DNA from: Holophagaceae bacterium UBA692
Lineage (GTDB): Bacteria > Acidobacteriota > Holophagae > Holophagales > Holophagaceae
Assembly (NCBI GenBank): GCA_002297665.1
Contig: DBMS01000259.1
Span: 1-13,348, forward strand
Direction: 5' to 3'
Length of the DNA: 13,348 nucleotides
Under the pieces are notes generated by a model. The model did not search any database. It was given only the letters and a program-made list of their open reading frames with translations, and was not told where the DNA came from. Made by a program: the position numbers and the translations under genes. Shown here one piece after another: positions 6,208 through 12,844 of this stretch (position 1 is the first letter of the stretch; every line of letters starts with the position of its first letter).

Positions 6208-7827
6208 ATGCTTCGAATCACCCCCAGGGACCGGGACACCGGACTCACCCTGGTTCTGGAAGGAAAGTTGGCCGGCCCCTGGGTGGCCGAACTGGCCCAG
6301 GCCTGGAGCGGCTGGCAGGGACGCATCGATCCCGCCAAGGCCGTGCTGGACATGCGCGGTGTGGCCTTCATCGACGAGGCCGGCCGCGAGCTGCTGGCCC
6401 GCATCCACGCCGAAGGCGCGGACCTGGTGGGTTCGGGGTGCTACGTGGGGCCCATCATCCAGTCCATCCTGAACGGCGGCGAACTGGGCGCCGCGGGCCT
6501 GCGCTTCCTGTGGCTGCCCGTGCTGGGACTGGCGGCCGCGGGCGCCCTGGCAGCGGCCGAGCCGGCCATGCCGCTCAGCCTGGCCCAGGCGCTGGACCTG
6601 GCCCTGGCCCGGAATCCCGAGATCCACAAGTCCCTGATCGCCGTAGCCCAGAGCCAGGACGACCGGCGCCTGGCGGCCTCGGCCCTGATGCCCTCCGTGG
6701 AGGGCGTGGCGGGCTACAGCCGCTCGAAGCAGAACCTGGACGCCTTCCTGGGCATCCCGAGCCCGGGCGGCCCCGAGGTGGTGGGGCCCTTCAACGCGGG
6801 CCAGGTGGGCATCCGCGCCGAGGCCCCGCTGTTCGACCTGAGCCTCTACAAGCGCTGGGCCGCGAGCCGTCACGGCGAGGCCTCCGCCAAGGCCCAGTCC
6901 CGGGTGGCCCGCGAAGCCATCGCCGCCCTGGTGGTGGGCCAGTACCTGCGCTCCCAGCGAGCCTCGGAATCCGTGAAGGCCGCCCAGAGCCGCGTCGAGC
7001 TTGCCGCGGCCCTGGAGAAGCTCGCCGAGGACCAGCAGAAGAACGGCCTCGGCACCCGCCTGGACACCCTCCGGGCCCAGGTGCAGGTGCAGAACGAGCG
7101 CCAGCGCCTCATCCAGGCCCAGACCCAGGCCCGCACGGCCCTGCTCGGCCTGGTCAAGCTCCTGGACCTGGAGCCCTCCACCCGCCTGACGCTCACCGAT
7201 CCCCTGGCCGCGCCCGAGGCGGTGGCCTTCACCTTCCAGGAAGCCTACGGCCAGGGCCTGAGCCACCGCCCCGAGGTGGCCGCCCTGGACGCCCGGGAGC
7301 AGGCCGCCCTGAGCCTTCGCGATTCCGCGCGCAGCCTGCGCCTGCCCTCCCTGGTGGTCTCGGGCACCTACGCCTCCATGGGCCTGGCCCCCAACCAGCC
7401 CTGGGTGCCCACCTACACCCTGAGCCTGGGCGTGAAGGTGCCGCTGTTCACCGGCGGCAGGATCTCCGCGCAGACCGCGAAGGCCCGGCTCGAACTGGAC
7501 CGCGTCGCCGAGGAGCGCAAGGAGGTCAAGGCCCAGGTCGGCCTCGAGGTCCAGGTGGCCCAGGCGGAAATGGACGCGGCACGCAGCGAGGTGGACGTGG
7601 CCGCCCAGGCCGTGGGGCTCGCCCAGGAAGCCCTGGTGCAGTCCCGGCACCGCTTCGAGGCCGGCGTGAGCAACAACATCGAGGTCATCAACGCCCAGGA
7701 CGAACTCGCCCGGGCCGAAGACAACCGCATCAACGCCCTCTGGCGCCTCAACCAGTCCCGCGCGGACCTGGCCAAGGCCATGGGCCAGCTTGAACCCCTC
7801 TTCGCAGGAACCCGGAGCCGATCATGA
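6208..7827 (+). CDS. STAS domain fused to TolC-family outer-membrane efflux protein
   Basis: One uninterrupted frame of 539 residues carries two parts that are normally separate proteins. Residues 1-90 are a STAS-like fold (LTLVLEGKLAGPWV, then VAFIDEAGRELLARIHAEGA); the serine phosphorylated in SpoIIAA-type proteins is Ala58 here (FIDEAG). Residues 98-117 (LRFLWLPVLGLAAAGALAAA) are a typical signal peptide with a plausible cleavage site before Glu118. Residues 120-530 are a TolC protomer: repeated long amphipathic helices and two beta segments (VEGVAGYSRSKQ near 164, LVVSGTYASMGLAP near 382), with the second-half signature FEAGVSNNIEVINAQDEL (483-500). TolC trimers form the outer-membrane exit duct for pumps like the downstream EmrAB pair. 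There is no stop between the parts and no in-frame ATG; GTG codons at residues 80 and 105 are possible secondary starts, the first with GGGG six bases upstream. The stop overlaps the next gene. Confidence 0.9.
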   Translation: MLRITPRDRDTGLTLVLEGKLAGPWVAELAQAWSGWQGRIDPAKAVLDMRGVAFIDEAGRELLARIHAEGADLVGSGCYVGPIIQSILNGGELGAAGLRFLWLPVLGLAAAGALAAAEPAMPLSLAQALDLALARNPEIHKSLIAVAQSQDDRRLAASALMPSVEGVAGYSRSKQNLDAFLGIPSPGGPEVVGPFNAGQVGIRAEAPLFDLSLYKRWAASRHGEASAKAQSRVAREAIAALVVGQYLRSQRASESVKAAQSRVELAAALEKLAEDQQKNGLGTRLDTLRAQVQVQNERQRLIQAQTQARTALLGLVKLLDLEPSTRLTLTDPLAAPEAVAFTFQEAYGQGLSHRPEVAALDAREQAALSLRDSARSLRLPSLVVSGTYASMGLAPNQPWVPTYTLSLGVKVPLFTGGRISAQTAKARLELDRVAEERKEVKAQVGLEVQVAQAEMDAARSEVDVAAQAVGLAQEALVQSRHRFEAGVSNNIEVINAQDELARAEDNRINALWRLNQSRADLAKAMGQLEPLFAGTRSRS

Positions 7828-8909
7828 GCGAGACCACCGAACAGACCCCCCGCAAGGACCGCACCCGCATCGTGCTCCTCACCGCCGCCGTGCTCGCGGC
7901 GGCGGTGGCCGGCGGCATGGCGTGGCACTACAAGGACCGCGTGTCCACCGACGACGCCCAGGTGGACGGCCACCTCGTCCCCGTTTCCTGCAAGGTCAAC
8001 GGAAGCGTGGAGAAGGTCTACGTGGAGGACAACCAGGCCGTCAAGGCCGGCGACGTCCTGGTGCAGCTGGACGCGCGCGACCTGCAGGCCCGCGTGGACC
8101 AGGCCCGGGCGGCCCTGGCCCAGGCCGAGGCCCAGGTGGCCTCCTCCCACGCCGACACGGACCGGGCCCGCAGCTCGTACGAGCAGGCCCGCAGTTCAGA
8201 CCTGCAGGTGGCCGAGGCCAACCTGGAGGCCAGCAGGTCCACCCTGGCCACGGCCAAGGCCGACCTGGAGCGCACCCGGCCCCTCGCCGAGCGCCAGGAG
8301 ATCTCGGCCCAGGCCTTCGACGCCTACAAGAACCGCTTCGAAGTGGCCGAGAGCCAGTTCAAGGCCGCCGAGCGCCGCCTGGCCAGCGTCCGGCAGGAGT
8401 CCGACATCCGGCGCGCCGGCGTGGGGGCCCAGGAGGCCCGGACCGCGCAGGCCAAGGCCGGCATCCTCGCGGCCAAGGCCAACCTGGAGGCCCTCGAGCT
8501 CCAGCTCTCCTACACCCGCATCACGGCCCCCGTGGACGGCCACGTCACCCGCAAGTCCGTGGAGCTGGGCCAGATCATCCAGCCCGGCCAGGGTCTCCTC
8601 ACCCTGGTGCCCCTGCACCAGACCTGGGTCACCGCCAACTTCAAGGAGACCCAGCTGCGCAACGTCCGCGCAGGCATGGAGGCCGAGGTCTCGGTGGACA
8701 TGAACGGGAAGGTGCTGCGCGGGAAGGTGGATTCCATCGCGGCCTCCACGGGTTCGCGCCTGTCCCTGCTGCCCCCCGAGAACGCCGTGGGCAACTTCGT
8801 CAAGGTCGTGCAGCGCATCCCCGTGAAGATCAAGCTGGACCCCCAGGACGCCGCCGCCGTCACGCTGCGCCCGGGCATGAACGTCGACGCCACCATCCTC
8901 ACCCGCTGA
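7824..8909 (+). CDS. emrA: EmrA-like HlyD-family periplasmic adaptor
   Basis: A 361-residue membrane fusion protein that bridges the inner-membrane pump and the TolC duct. Residues 1-14 are cytoplasmic and charged, followed by one membrane anchor (15-34). STDDAQVDGH (41-50) is the EmrA/HlyD entry motif (compare TDDAYV). The lipoyl half-motifs are VSCKVNGSVEKVYVEDNQAV (54-73) and ITAPVDGHVTRKSVELGQII (233-252), flanking an Ala/Gln/Glu-rich alpha-helical hairpin (about 85-225). The C-terminal beta-barrel includes WVTANFKETQLRNVRAGM (268-285) and ends in RPGMNVDATILTR. Length and layout match EmrA. Its ATG overlaps the stop of the STAS-TolC gene in an ATGA, so translation is coupled, and the pump gene follows after 10 nt. 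Confidence 0.93.
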   Translation: MSETTEQTPRKDRTRIVLLTAAVLAAAVAGGMAWHYKDRVSTDDAQVDGHLVPVSCKVNGSVEKVYVEDNQAVKAGDVLVQLDARDLQARVDQARAALAQAEAQVASSHADTDRARSSYEQARSSDLQVAEANLEASRSTLATAKADLERTRPLAERQEISAQAFDAYKNRFEVAESQFKAAERRLASVRQESDIRRAGVGAQEARTAQAKAGILAAKANLEALELQLSYTRITAPVDGHVTRKSVELGQIIQPGQGLLTLVPLHQTWVTANFKETQLRNVRAGMEAEVSVDMNGKVLRGKVDSIAASTGSRLSLLPPENAVGNFVKVVQRIPVKIKLDPQDAAAVTLRPGMNVDATILTR

Positions 8910-8919
8910 GGCCCCGCAC

Positions 8920-10494
8920 ATGACGACGGACACGCGGCATCGGGCCGTAAACCCGTGGCTCATCGCCCTCGTGGTGATGATCGCCACCTTCATGGAGGTG
9001 CTCGACACCTCCGTGGCCAACGTGGCCCTGCCCCACATCGCCGGCAACCTTTCGGCCACCGTGGACGAGGCCACGTGGGTGCTCACTTCGTACCTGGTGG
9101 CCAACGCCGTGGTGCTGCCCCTGGGCGGGTACCTGGGCGGGATCTTCGGGCGCAAGCGCTTCTACATGACCTGCGTGGGGATCTTCACCCTCTCCAGCCT
9201 GCTGTGCGGCCTCGCGCCCAGCCTGCCCTGGCTCATCTTCTTCCGCATCATGCAGGGCCTGGGCGGCGGCGCCCTCCAGCCCACCTCCCAGGCCATCCTG
9301 GTGGAGAGCTTTCCCCACGAGAAGCGCGGGGCCGCCATGGCCCTCTACGGCATGGGCGTGGTGCTGGCCCCCATCGTGGGCCCCGTGCTGGGCGGCTGGA
9401 TCACCGACAACTACAGCTGGCACTGGATCTTTCTCATCAACATCCCGGTGGGCATCCTGTCGCTCTTCCTCACCTACCGCATGGTGCACGATCCCCCGAC
9501 CCTCAAGCGCATGTCGGTCAAGGACGGCTTCAAGATCGACTACCTGGGCATCGGCATCCTCACCCTGGGCCTGGCGGCCCTGGAGATCGTGCTGGACGAG
9601 GGCCAGCGGAGGGACTGGTTCGCCTCCGGCCTCATCACGGTCTGCGCCGTGCTGGCCGTGGTGTGCCTGGTGGGGGTGGTGTTCTACCTGCTGAAGAAGG
9701 ACCACCCGATCCTCGACCTGCGCCTTCTCAAGGACCGCAACTTCGCGGTGTCCACGGTGATGCTCTTCGTGCTGGGCTTCGTGCTCTACGGGAGCCTGGC
9801 GCTGCTGCCCATCTTCCTGCAGACCCTCCTGGGCTACACGGCCAGCCTCAGCGGCTGGATCCTCAGCCCCGGCGGCATGGTCATCCTGCTGATGATGCCG
9901 GTGGTGGCCATGCTGCTGCGCCGGTTCGACACCCGCATCCTCATCGCCGCGGGCTTCACCGCCTGCGGCGCCGGGCTCCTGTGGATGTCCCGGTTCAACC
10001 TGCAGGTGCCCTTCGACACGGCCATGTATTCCAGGTGCCTCCAGAGCTTCGGGCTGGCCTTCCTCTTCGTGCCCATGAACGTCACGGCCTTCCAGAACGT
10101 TCCCATGGAAAAGACCAGCTACGCCACGGGCATGATGAACCTGGTGCGCAACATCGGCGGGTCCACGGGCATCGCCCTGGTGAGCACCATCCTCGCCAGG
10201 CGCAGCCAGGTGCACCAGGCCAGCCTCGTGGCCAACCTGCATCCCGGCAGCCTCGCCTACCAGGGCTTCCTGGACAGCGCCTCGCACGTGCTGGTGGCCA
10301 AGGGCTCCTCGGGCCCCGACGCCGCGCACCAGGCCCAGGGCATGGCCTACGGCCTGCTCCAGAAGCAGGCGGCGATGATGGCCTTCTCGGACACGTTCTG
10401 GATCATGGGGGTGCTCTGCTTCGCGCTGCTTCCGCTGATCTTCCTGATGCGCAAGACCATCGCGGGCCGGAAGCCCGTGGTCATGGACCATTGA
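8920..10494 (+). CDS. emrB: EmrB-like DHA2 family MFS drug/proton antiporter
   Basis: A 524-residue integral inner-membrane pump of the 14-helix DHA2 family, which exports hydrophobic compounds in exchange for protons. Visible signatures are EVLDTSVANVALP in helix 1 (26-38, with the family Asp29), motif A at the helix 2-3 loop (LGGIFGRKR, 72-80), motif B RIMQGLGGG (109-117), and the antiporter motif C GMGVVLAPIVGPVLGGW (144-160). A short cytoplasmic loop with PPTLKRMSVKDGFK (192-205) separates the helix bundles. It ends with a basic tail after the last helix (LMRKTIAGRKPV). The start has GAGG eight bases upstream and lies 10 nt after the adaptor stop, so the three genes form one operon encoding a complete tripartite efflux system. 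The drug specificity is not visible. Confidence 0.94.
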   Translation: MTTDTRHRAVNPWLIALVVMIATFMEVLDTSVANVALPHIAGNLSATVDEATWVLTSYLVANAVVLPLGGYLGGIFGRKRFYMTCVGIFTLSSLLCGLAPSLPWLIFFRIMQGLGGGALQPTSQAILVESFPHEKRGAAMALYGMGVVLAPIVGPVLGGWITDNYSWHWIFLINIPVGILSLFLTYRMVHDPPTLKRMSVKDGFKIDYLGIGILTLGLAALEIVLDEGQRRDWFASGLITVCAVLAVVCLVGVVFYLLKKDHPILDLRLLKDRNFAVSTVMLFVLGFVLYGSLALLPIFLQTLLGYTASLSGWILSPGGMVILLMMPVVAMLLRRFDTRILIAAGFTACGAGLLWMSRFNLQVPFDTAMYSRCLQSFGLAFLFVPMNVTAFQNVPMEKTSYATGMMNLVRNIGGSTGIALVSTILARRSQVHQASLVANLHPGSLAYQGFLDSASHVLVAKGSSGPDAAHQAQGMAYGLLQKQAAMMAFSDTFWIMGVLCFALLPLIFLMRKTIAGRKPVVMDH

Positions 10495-10743
10495 AGGGGA
10501 TCATCCCACCCAACGCGCCATGAGCCGTCATTCCTCCTGCTGTGCGGTCAAACGCTCCGATGGTGGGTAAGGAATTCCGGGGCTGCGATCTGGATCGGCC
10601 TCCTGGCGATCCTTCAGGGCCTCTAGGGGCTCCCCGGGGCCGGAGGCCTTCAGGAAGAATTGTGGTATGGGCCCACGTCAGGCAGTGGTTTACACCGGGT
10701 TGGCCAGTTGCAACCGGCTGGCCATGTCCATCTCGACTCCAGC
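10495..10743. other. Gene-free stretch between the efflux operon and the toxin-antitoxin locus
   Basis: I see no convincing gene here. No good T-tailed terminator for the efflux operon is evident. Two weak inverted repeats occur: GGCCTC/GAGGCC around 10618-10652 and TGGCCAG (10701-10707) with CTGGCCA (10718-10724). Composition falls from the high-GC operon toward the more AT-rich toxin-antitoxin locus, suggesting a junction with acquired DNA. Confidence 0.5.
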
Positions 10744-10791
10744 AATAACCCTGTTATTTCGGGTTGTTTTCACCCTGATAACAGCTATACT
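10744..10791 (+). promoter_or_regulatory. Toxin-antitoxin promoter with overlapping operator half-sites
   Basis: TTGTTT (10764-10769) and TATACT (10786-10791) are spaced by 16 bp and form the clearest sigma-70-like promoter in the window, with a start near 10798, just before the toxin frame. AATAAC (10744-10749) and GTTATT (10753-10758) form a perfect inverted repeat around CCT; CTGTTAT (10751-10757) and ATAACAG (10778-10784) form a second, flanking the -35 and filling the spacer. Type II toxin-antitoxin operons are usually autorepressed by the antitoxin at such sites, so the XRE protein at 11171-11536 is the expected binder. Confidence 0.6.
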
Positions 10792-10812
10792 TGCAGTAAG
10801 GGGATGAGGTAT

Positions 10813-11079
10813 ATGCAGGTTAAGATGAACAAGGGGGCAAGAGAAGATTTTGAAAACCTAGATTCGTCGCTTCAGGTTGCCTTCCTGGAGGTGAAGAAGA
10901 ACCTCAAGGCCTGGCCCGAGTAGTCCGGGGCCAAGCGCCTTTCAGGCCGCTAGCACCCGTTCTCGCGGGTCAAGCTGGCGGAGGATTGGCGGGTTATCTA
11001 CTTGATCCTGCCCAACGAGGTCAATCCGACCCACTTGACCGTCGTCCGGATCCGTCACCGTTCCGTCGTCTACAAATAG
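10813..11079 (+). pseudogene. RelE/ParE-family toxin frame broken by two in-frame TAG codons
   Basis: Reading from ATG 10813 (or 10804) to TAG 11077-11079 gives an 88-codon frame of normal RelE length. It opens with MQVKMNKGAREDFENL and helices ending KKNLKAWPE, then meets TAG at 10921-10923, continues SGAKRLSGR, meets TAG at 10951-10953, and continues HPFSRVKLAEDWRVIYLI to VVRIRHRSVVYK. The order helix-helix, KxLSG, RVxxDWRVIY and a terminal HR..VY is that of RelE-type ribosome-dependent mRNA interferases. The frame is otherwise intact with no indel, so the breaks look like point mutations; the second TAG could be TGG changed at one base. TAG is also a normal stop in this window (beta-barrel, SRAP genes), so genome-wide readthrough is unlikely. 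Without suppression only about 36 residues are made, presumably inactive. Confidence 0.75.
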
Positions 11080-11086
11080 GAGGTGA
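11079..11086 (+). promoter_or_regulatory. Orphan consensus Shine-Dalgarno after the toxin frame
   Basis: GGAGGTGA, a near-full complement of the 16S rRNA tail, overlaps the toxin stop. No ATG, GTG or TTG follows at usual spacing; GTC occupies the expected place at 11092-11094. It may be the remnant RBS of an original downstream gene start, or chance. Confidence 0.35.
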
Positions 11087-11170
11087 CCCCCGTCCCACCC
11101 GCCTCCGAACGCTTCACCTCAACTCCTTAACTTTCCCACCACAGACCTTACTTTTCTACTTGAGGGCGTG

Positions 11171-11536
11171 ATGCCTACCGCATTTCTGGAAGTCAAAGGT
11201 GAACGCTTCGTTGTCATCCCCGAATCCGAGTACAACGAACTCATCCACCTTTCGGGGGATGAGGAACCCCTGCCCGCCTCCCTCTTCGATGACACCGACA
11301 CCGAGGATGCGGACTCCTTTGTCGCCGGAATCGTGACTCGGAACCTTAAGGCGGCGCGTCTTGTCGCCCGCCTCACCCAGGCCGAGCTGGCCAGGAAAAT
11401 GAAAAAGAGCCAGGCCATGATTAGCGGGGCAGAACGGGGCGTCATCGAAATCGGCGTCCGCTACTGGGAGGACGTCCTGAAGGCCTGCAAACTGCCGAAG
11501 GACTGGAAACCTGGGCCCAATCAGAGCCAACCCTGA
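11171..11536 (+). CDS. XRE/HigA-type antitoxin, apparently without a functional toxin
   Basis: A 121-residue protein with an N-terminal segment FLEVKGERFVVIPESEYNEL, of a kind I recall in RelE-partner antitoxins, an acidic linker (DDTDTEDAD, about 41-49), and a C-terminal helix-turn-helix of the XRE family (ARLTQAELARKMKKSQAMIS with GAERG following, about 66-90). The acidic linker and order (toxin gene first, antitoxin second) resemble HigBA loci. It would neutralise the toxin and repress the promoter at 10744-10791. Start at ATG 11171 has GAGG five bases upstream; GTG at 11168 is an alternative. It lies 91 nt beyond the toxin stop, an unusually wide gap, with only a weak promoter candidate (TTAACT at 11127, TACTTT at 11149) of its own. 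The frame is intact although the toxin is broken. Confidence 0.85.
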   Translation: MPTAFLEVKGERFVVIPESEYNELIHLSGDEEPLPASLFDDTDTEDADSFVAGIVTRNLKAARLVARLTQAELARKMKKSQAMISGAERGVIEIGVRYWEDVLKACKLPKDWKPGPNQSQP

Positions 11537-11571
11537 CGTGGCAACAAGGCCTTCGCCCTAGCCCTCCACAG

Positions 11572-12117
11572 TTATTGGAAGGCCTTCCCTATTTCGCCAC
11601 GGCCTGCACCCGGCGGCGCGCCGGTCCCCAGGACGTGCCAGCCCCACCCCAACCCCGCCGCGAGCAGCAGCCAGCCGATGGGGGACCGCGCCGCGATGCG
11701 CACGTCCTGCCAGGACGGCACCGCGGCGTAGACGAGGTTGGCGATGACGTAGATCGCGAGCCCCTCCCGCCACCCGAACGCGGGAACCCCCCGCAGACGC
11801 CACACCACCAGGGCGTAGGCCGCGGGCAGCAGGAGCAGCGGGGCCATGCCGATGAAGAAGGCGTTGTACCACCGGATGTGGTTGAAGCTCACCGAGCCCA
11901 TGGCCCAGCCCGTCCCCTCCCGCCGGGGCAGGAGGCGAAAGCCCACCGGCCCGCCCTTGAGCACCAGGCCCGTGAGGAAATGGAGGCCCTCGTGGGCCAT
12001 GGTCCCCGGAAGCACCAGGAGCGAGAAGAGCCAGAAGATCCGGCGGATCCCGTGGAGGCCGAAGAGGACGGCCACGATGACGGCGATGTAGAGCCATTCG
12101 CGGGGGTGGCTAGGCAT
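11572..12117 (-). CDS. Small membrane protein with HExxH, M50-like putative metalloprotease
   Basis: A 181-residue polytopic membrane protein. Helix 1 covers about 9-27 and helix 2 about 28-48; the latter contains PGTMAHEGLHFLTG, an HExxH zinc motif with His42, Glu43 and His46 inside a membrane segment, as in M50-type intramembrane proteases. Later segments are YNAFFIGMAPLLLLPAAYAL (84-103) and GLAIYVIANLVYAAVPSWQDV (119-139), where Asp138 in PSWQD could be the third zinc ligand seen in M50-like families. The last helix is about 146-163. It lacks a PDZ domain and is shorter than site-2 proteases such as RseP. GGAG lies seven bases before the ATG, and the start overlaps the SRAP stop by 8 nt, so the two are co-transcribed and probably translationally coupled. 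Substrate unknown; activity is inferred from residues only. Confidence 0.8.
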   Translation of the reverse strand: MPSHPREWLYIAVIVAVLFGLHGIRRIFWLFSLLVLPGTMAHEGLHFLTGLVLKGGPVGFRLLPRREGTGWAMGSVSFNHIRWYNAFFIGMAPLLLLPAAYALVVWRLRGVPAFGWREGLAIYVIANLVYAAVPSWQDVRIAARSPIGWLLLAAGLGWGWHVLGTGAPPGAGRGEIGKAFQ

Positions 12118-12754
12118 CCGTGGGCTCCAGCAGGGAGGGGTCGTCGTTGCGCACGTTGCCCACCCGGGGACCCACCGGATGCACCTCGAGCCAGGCCTCG
12201 GGACACGGCCGGAGCAGCGCCGTCCCCCCCTCGTCCAGCCAGCGCCCGTAGTCCTCCCGGGCCAGGATCACGGGCATCCGGTCGTGGATGGGGGCCATGG
12301 CCCCGTTGGCCGCGGTGGTGATGATGGCGCAGGTCTCGAGGACCCCGTCCGGCCCCTCCCAGCGGTCCCACAGGCCCGCGAAGGCCAGCAGCCCGCCCCC
12401 CGCGGCGCGGATGGCGAAGGGCTGCTTGGGGGCGCCGGCCCGCCACTCGTAGAAGGCGTCGGCGGGCACGATGCAGCGGCTGCGCTTGAAGGGCCCCCGG
12501 AAGCTGGGCTTTTCGGCCACGGTCTCGGCCCGGGCGTTGGCCATGCGCGCGCCCACGGCGGGGTCCCTCGACCAGGCGGGGATCAGCCCCCAGCGCTGCA
12601 GGACGATGACGCGGCCCGAGGCGCCGTTGCGCACCACCGGCACGGGCGTGGTGGGCGCGACGTTGTACCGGGGCTGGAGCAGCGCCTGGGCCTCCGCCTC
12701 GAACTGGGCTTCAAGGGACTCGACGGGGGAGGACAGGGCGTAGCGGCCGCACAT
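12110..12754 (-). CDS. yedK: SRAP (YedK/HMCES-type) abasic-site DNA-protein crosslink protein
   Basis: A 214-residue SOS response-associated peptidase-family protein. It begins MCGRYA: after Met removal Cys2 becomes the N-terminal residue that links covalently to abasic sites in single-stranded DNA and shields them. The other conserved residues are visible: Asn73 in MANARAET, Glu103 in ADAFYEW, and His157 in PIHDRMPVIL. WGLIPAW (55-61) is another family hallmark. Length is close to E. coli YedK (222). A longer upstream-open frame exists, but the family requires Cys at position 2, which fixes the start at 12754. There is no good RBS; a TAGAAT hexamer seven bases upstream suggests a leaderless message. 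The small metalloprotease-like gene follows with an overlap. Confidence 0.95.
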   Translation of the reverse strand: MCGRYALSSPVESLEAQFEAEAQALLQPRYNVAPTTPVPVVRNGASGRVIVLQRWGLIPAWSRDPAVGARMANARAETVAEKPSFRGPFKRSRCIVPADAFYEWRAGAPKQPFAIRAAGGGLLAFAGLWDRWEGPDGVLETCAIITTAANGAMAPIHDRMPVILAREDYGRWLDEGGTALLRPCPEAWLEVHPVGPRVGNVRNDDPSLLEPTDA

Positions 12755-12761
12755 GGCACCG

Positions 12762-12767
12762 ATTCTA
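12762..12767 (-). promoter_or_regulatory. Putative -10 of the SRAP gene, leaderless geometry
   Basis: On the minus strand TAGAAT (five of six matches to TATAAT) ends seven bases before the SRAP ATG. Transcription would begin at or next to the start codon, matching the lack of a nearby RBS. No good -35 is seen and no known LexA operator was recognised. Confidence 0.35.
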
Positions 12768-12844
12768 CCCTTGTGTCCACGCATCCGGGGGAACCTCGGG
12801 TCCGCAGGGGCCACTGATGAGGCCTCCGCCGGGATCGCGCCGCC

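Noticed and set aside
10618..10724. Inverted repeats GGCCTC/GAGGCC and TGGCCAG/CTGGCCA as a terminator of the efflux operon
   Set aside because: Short arms, long loops, no T-run, and 120 nt or more beyond the operon stop.
11548..11589. Two copies of AAGGCCTT between the convergent antitoxin and membrane protein genes as a bidirectional terminator
   Set aside because: The stem is 8 bp with a long interior, partly inside the membrane protein coding end, and no clear T-tract follows on either strand.
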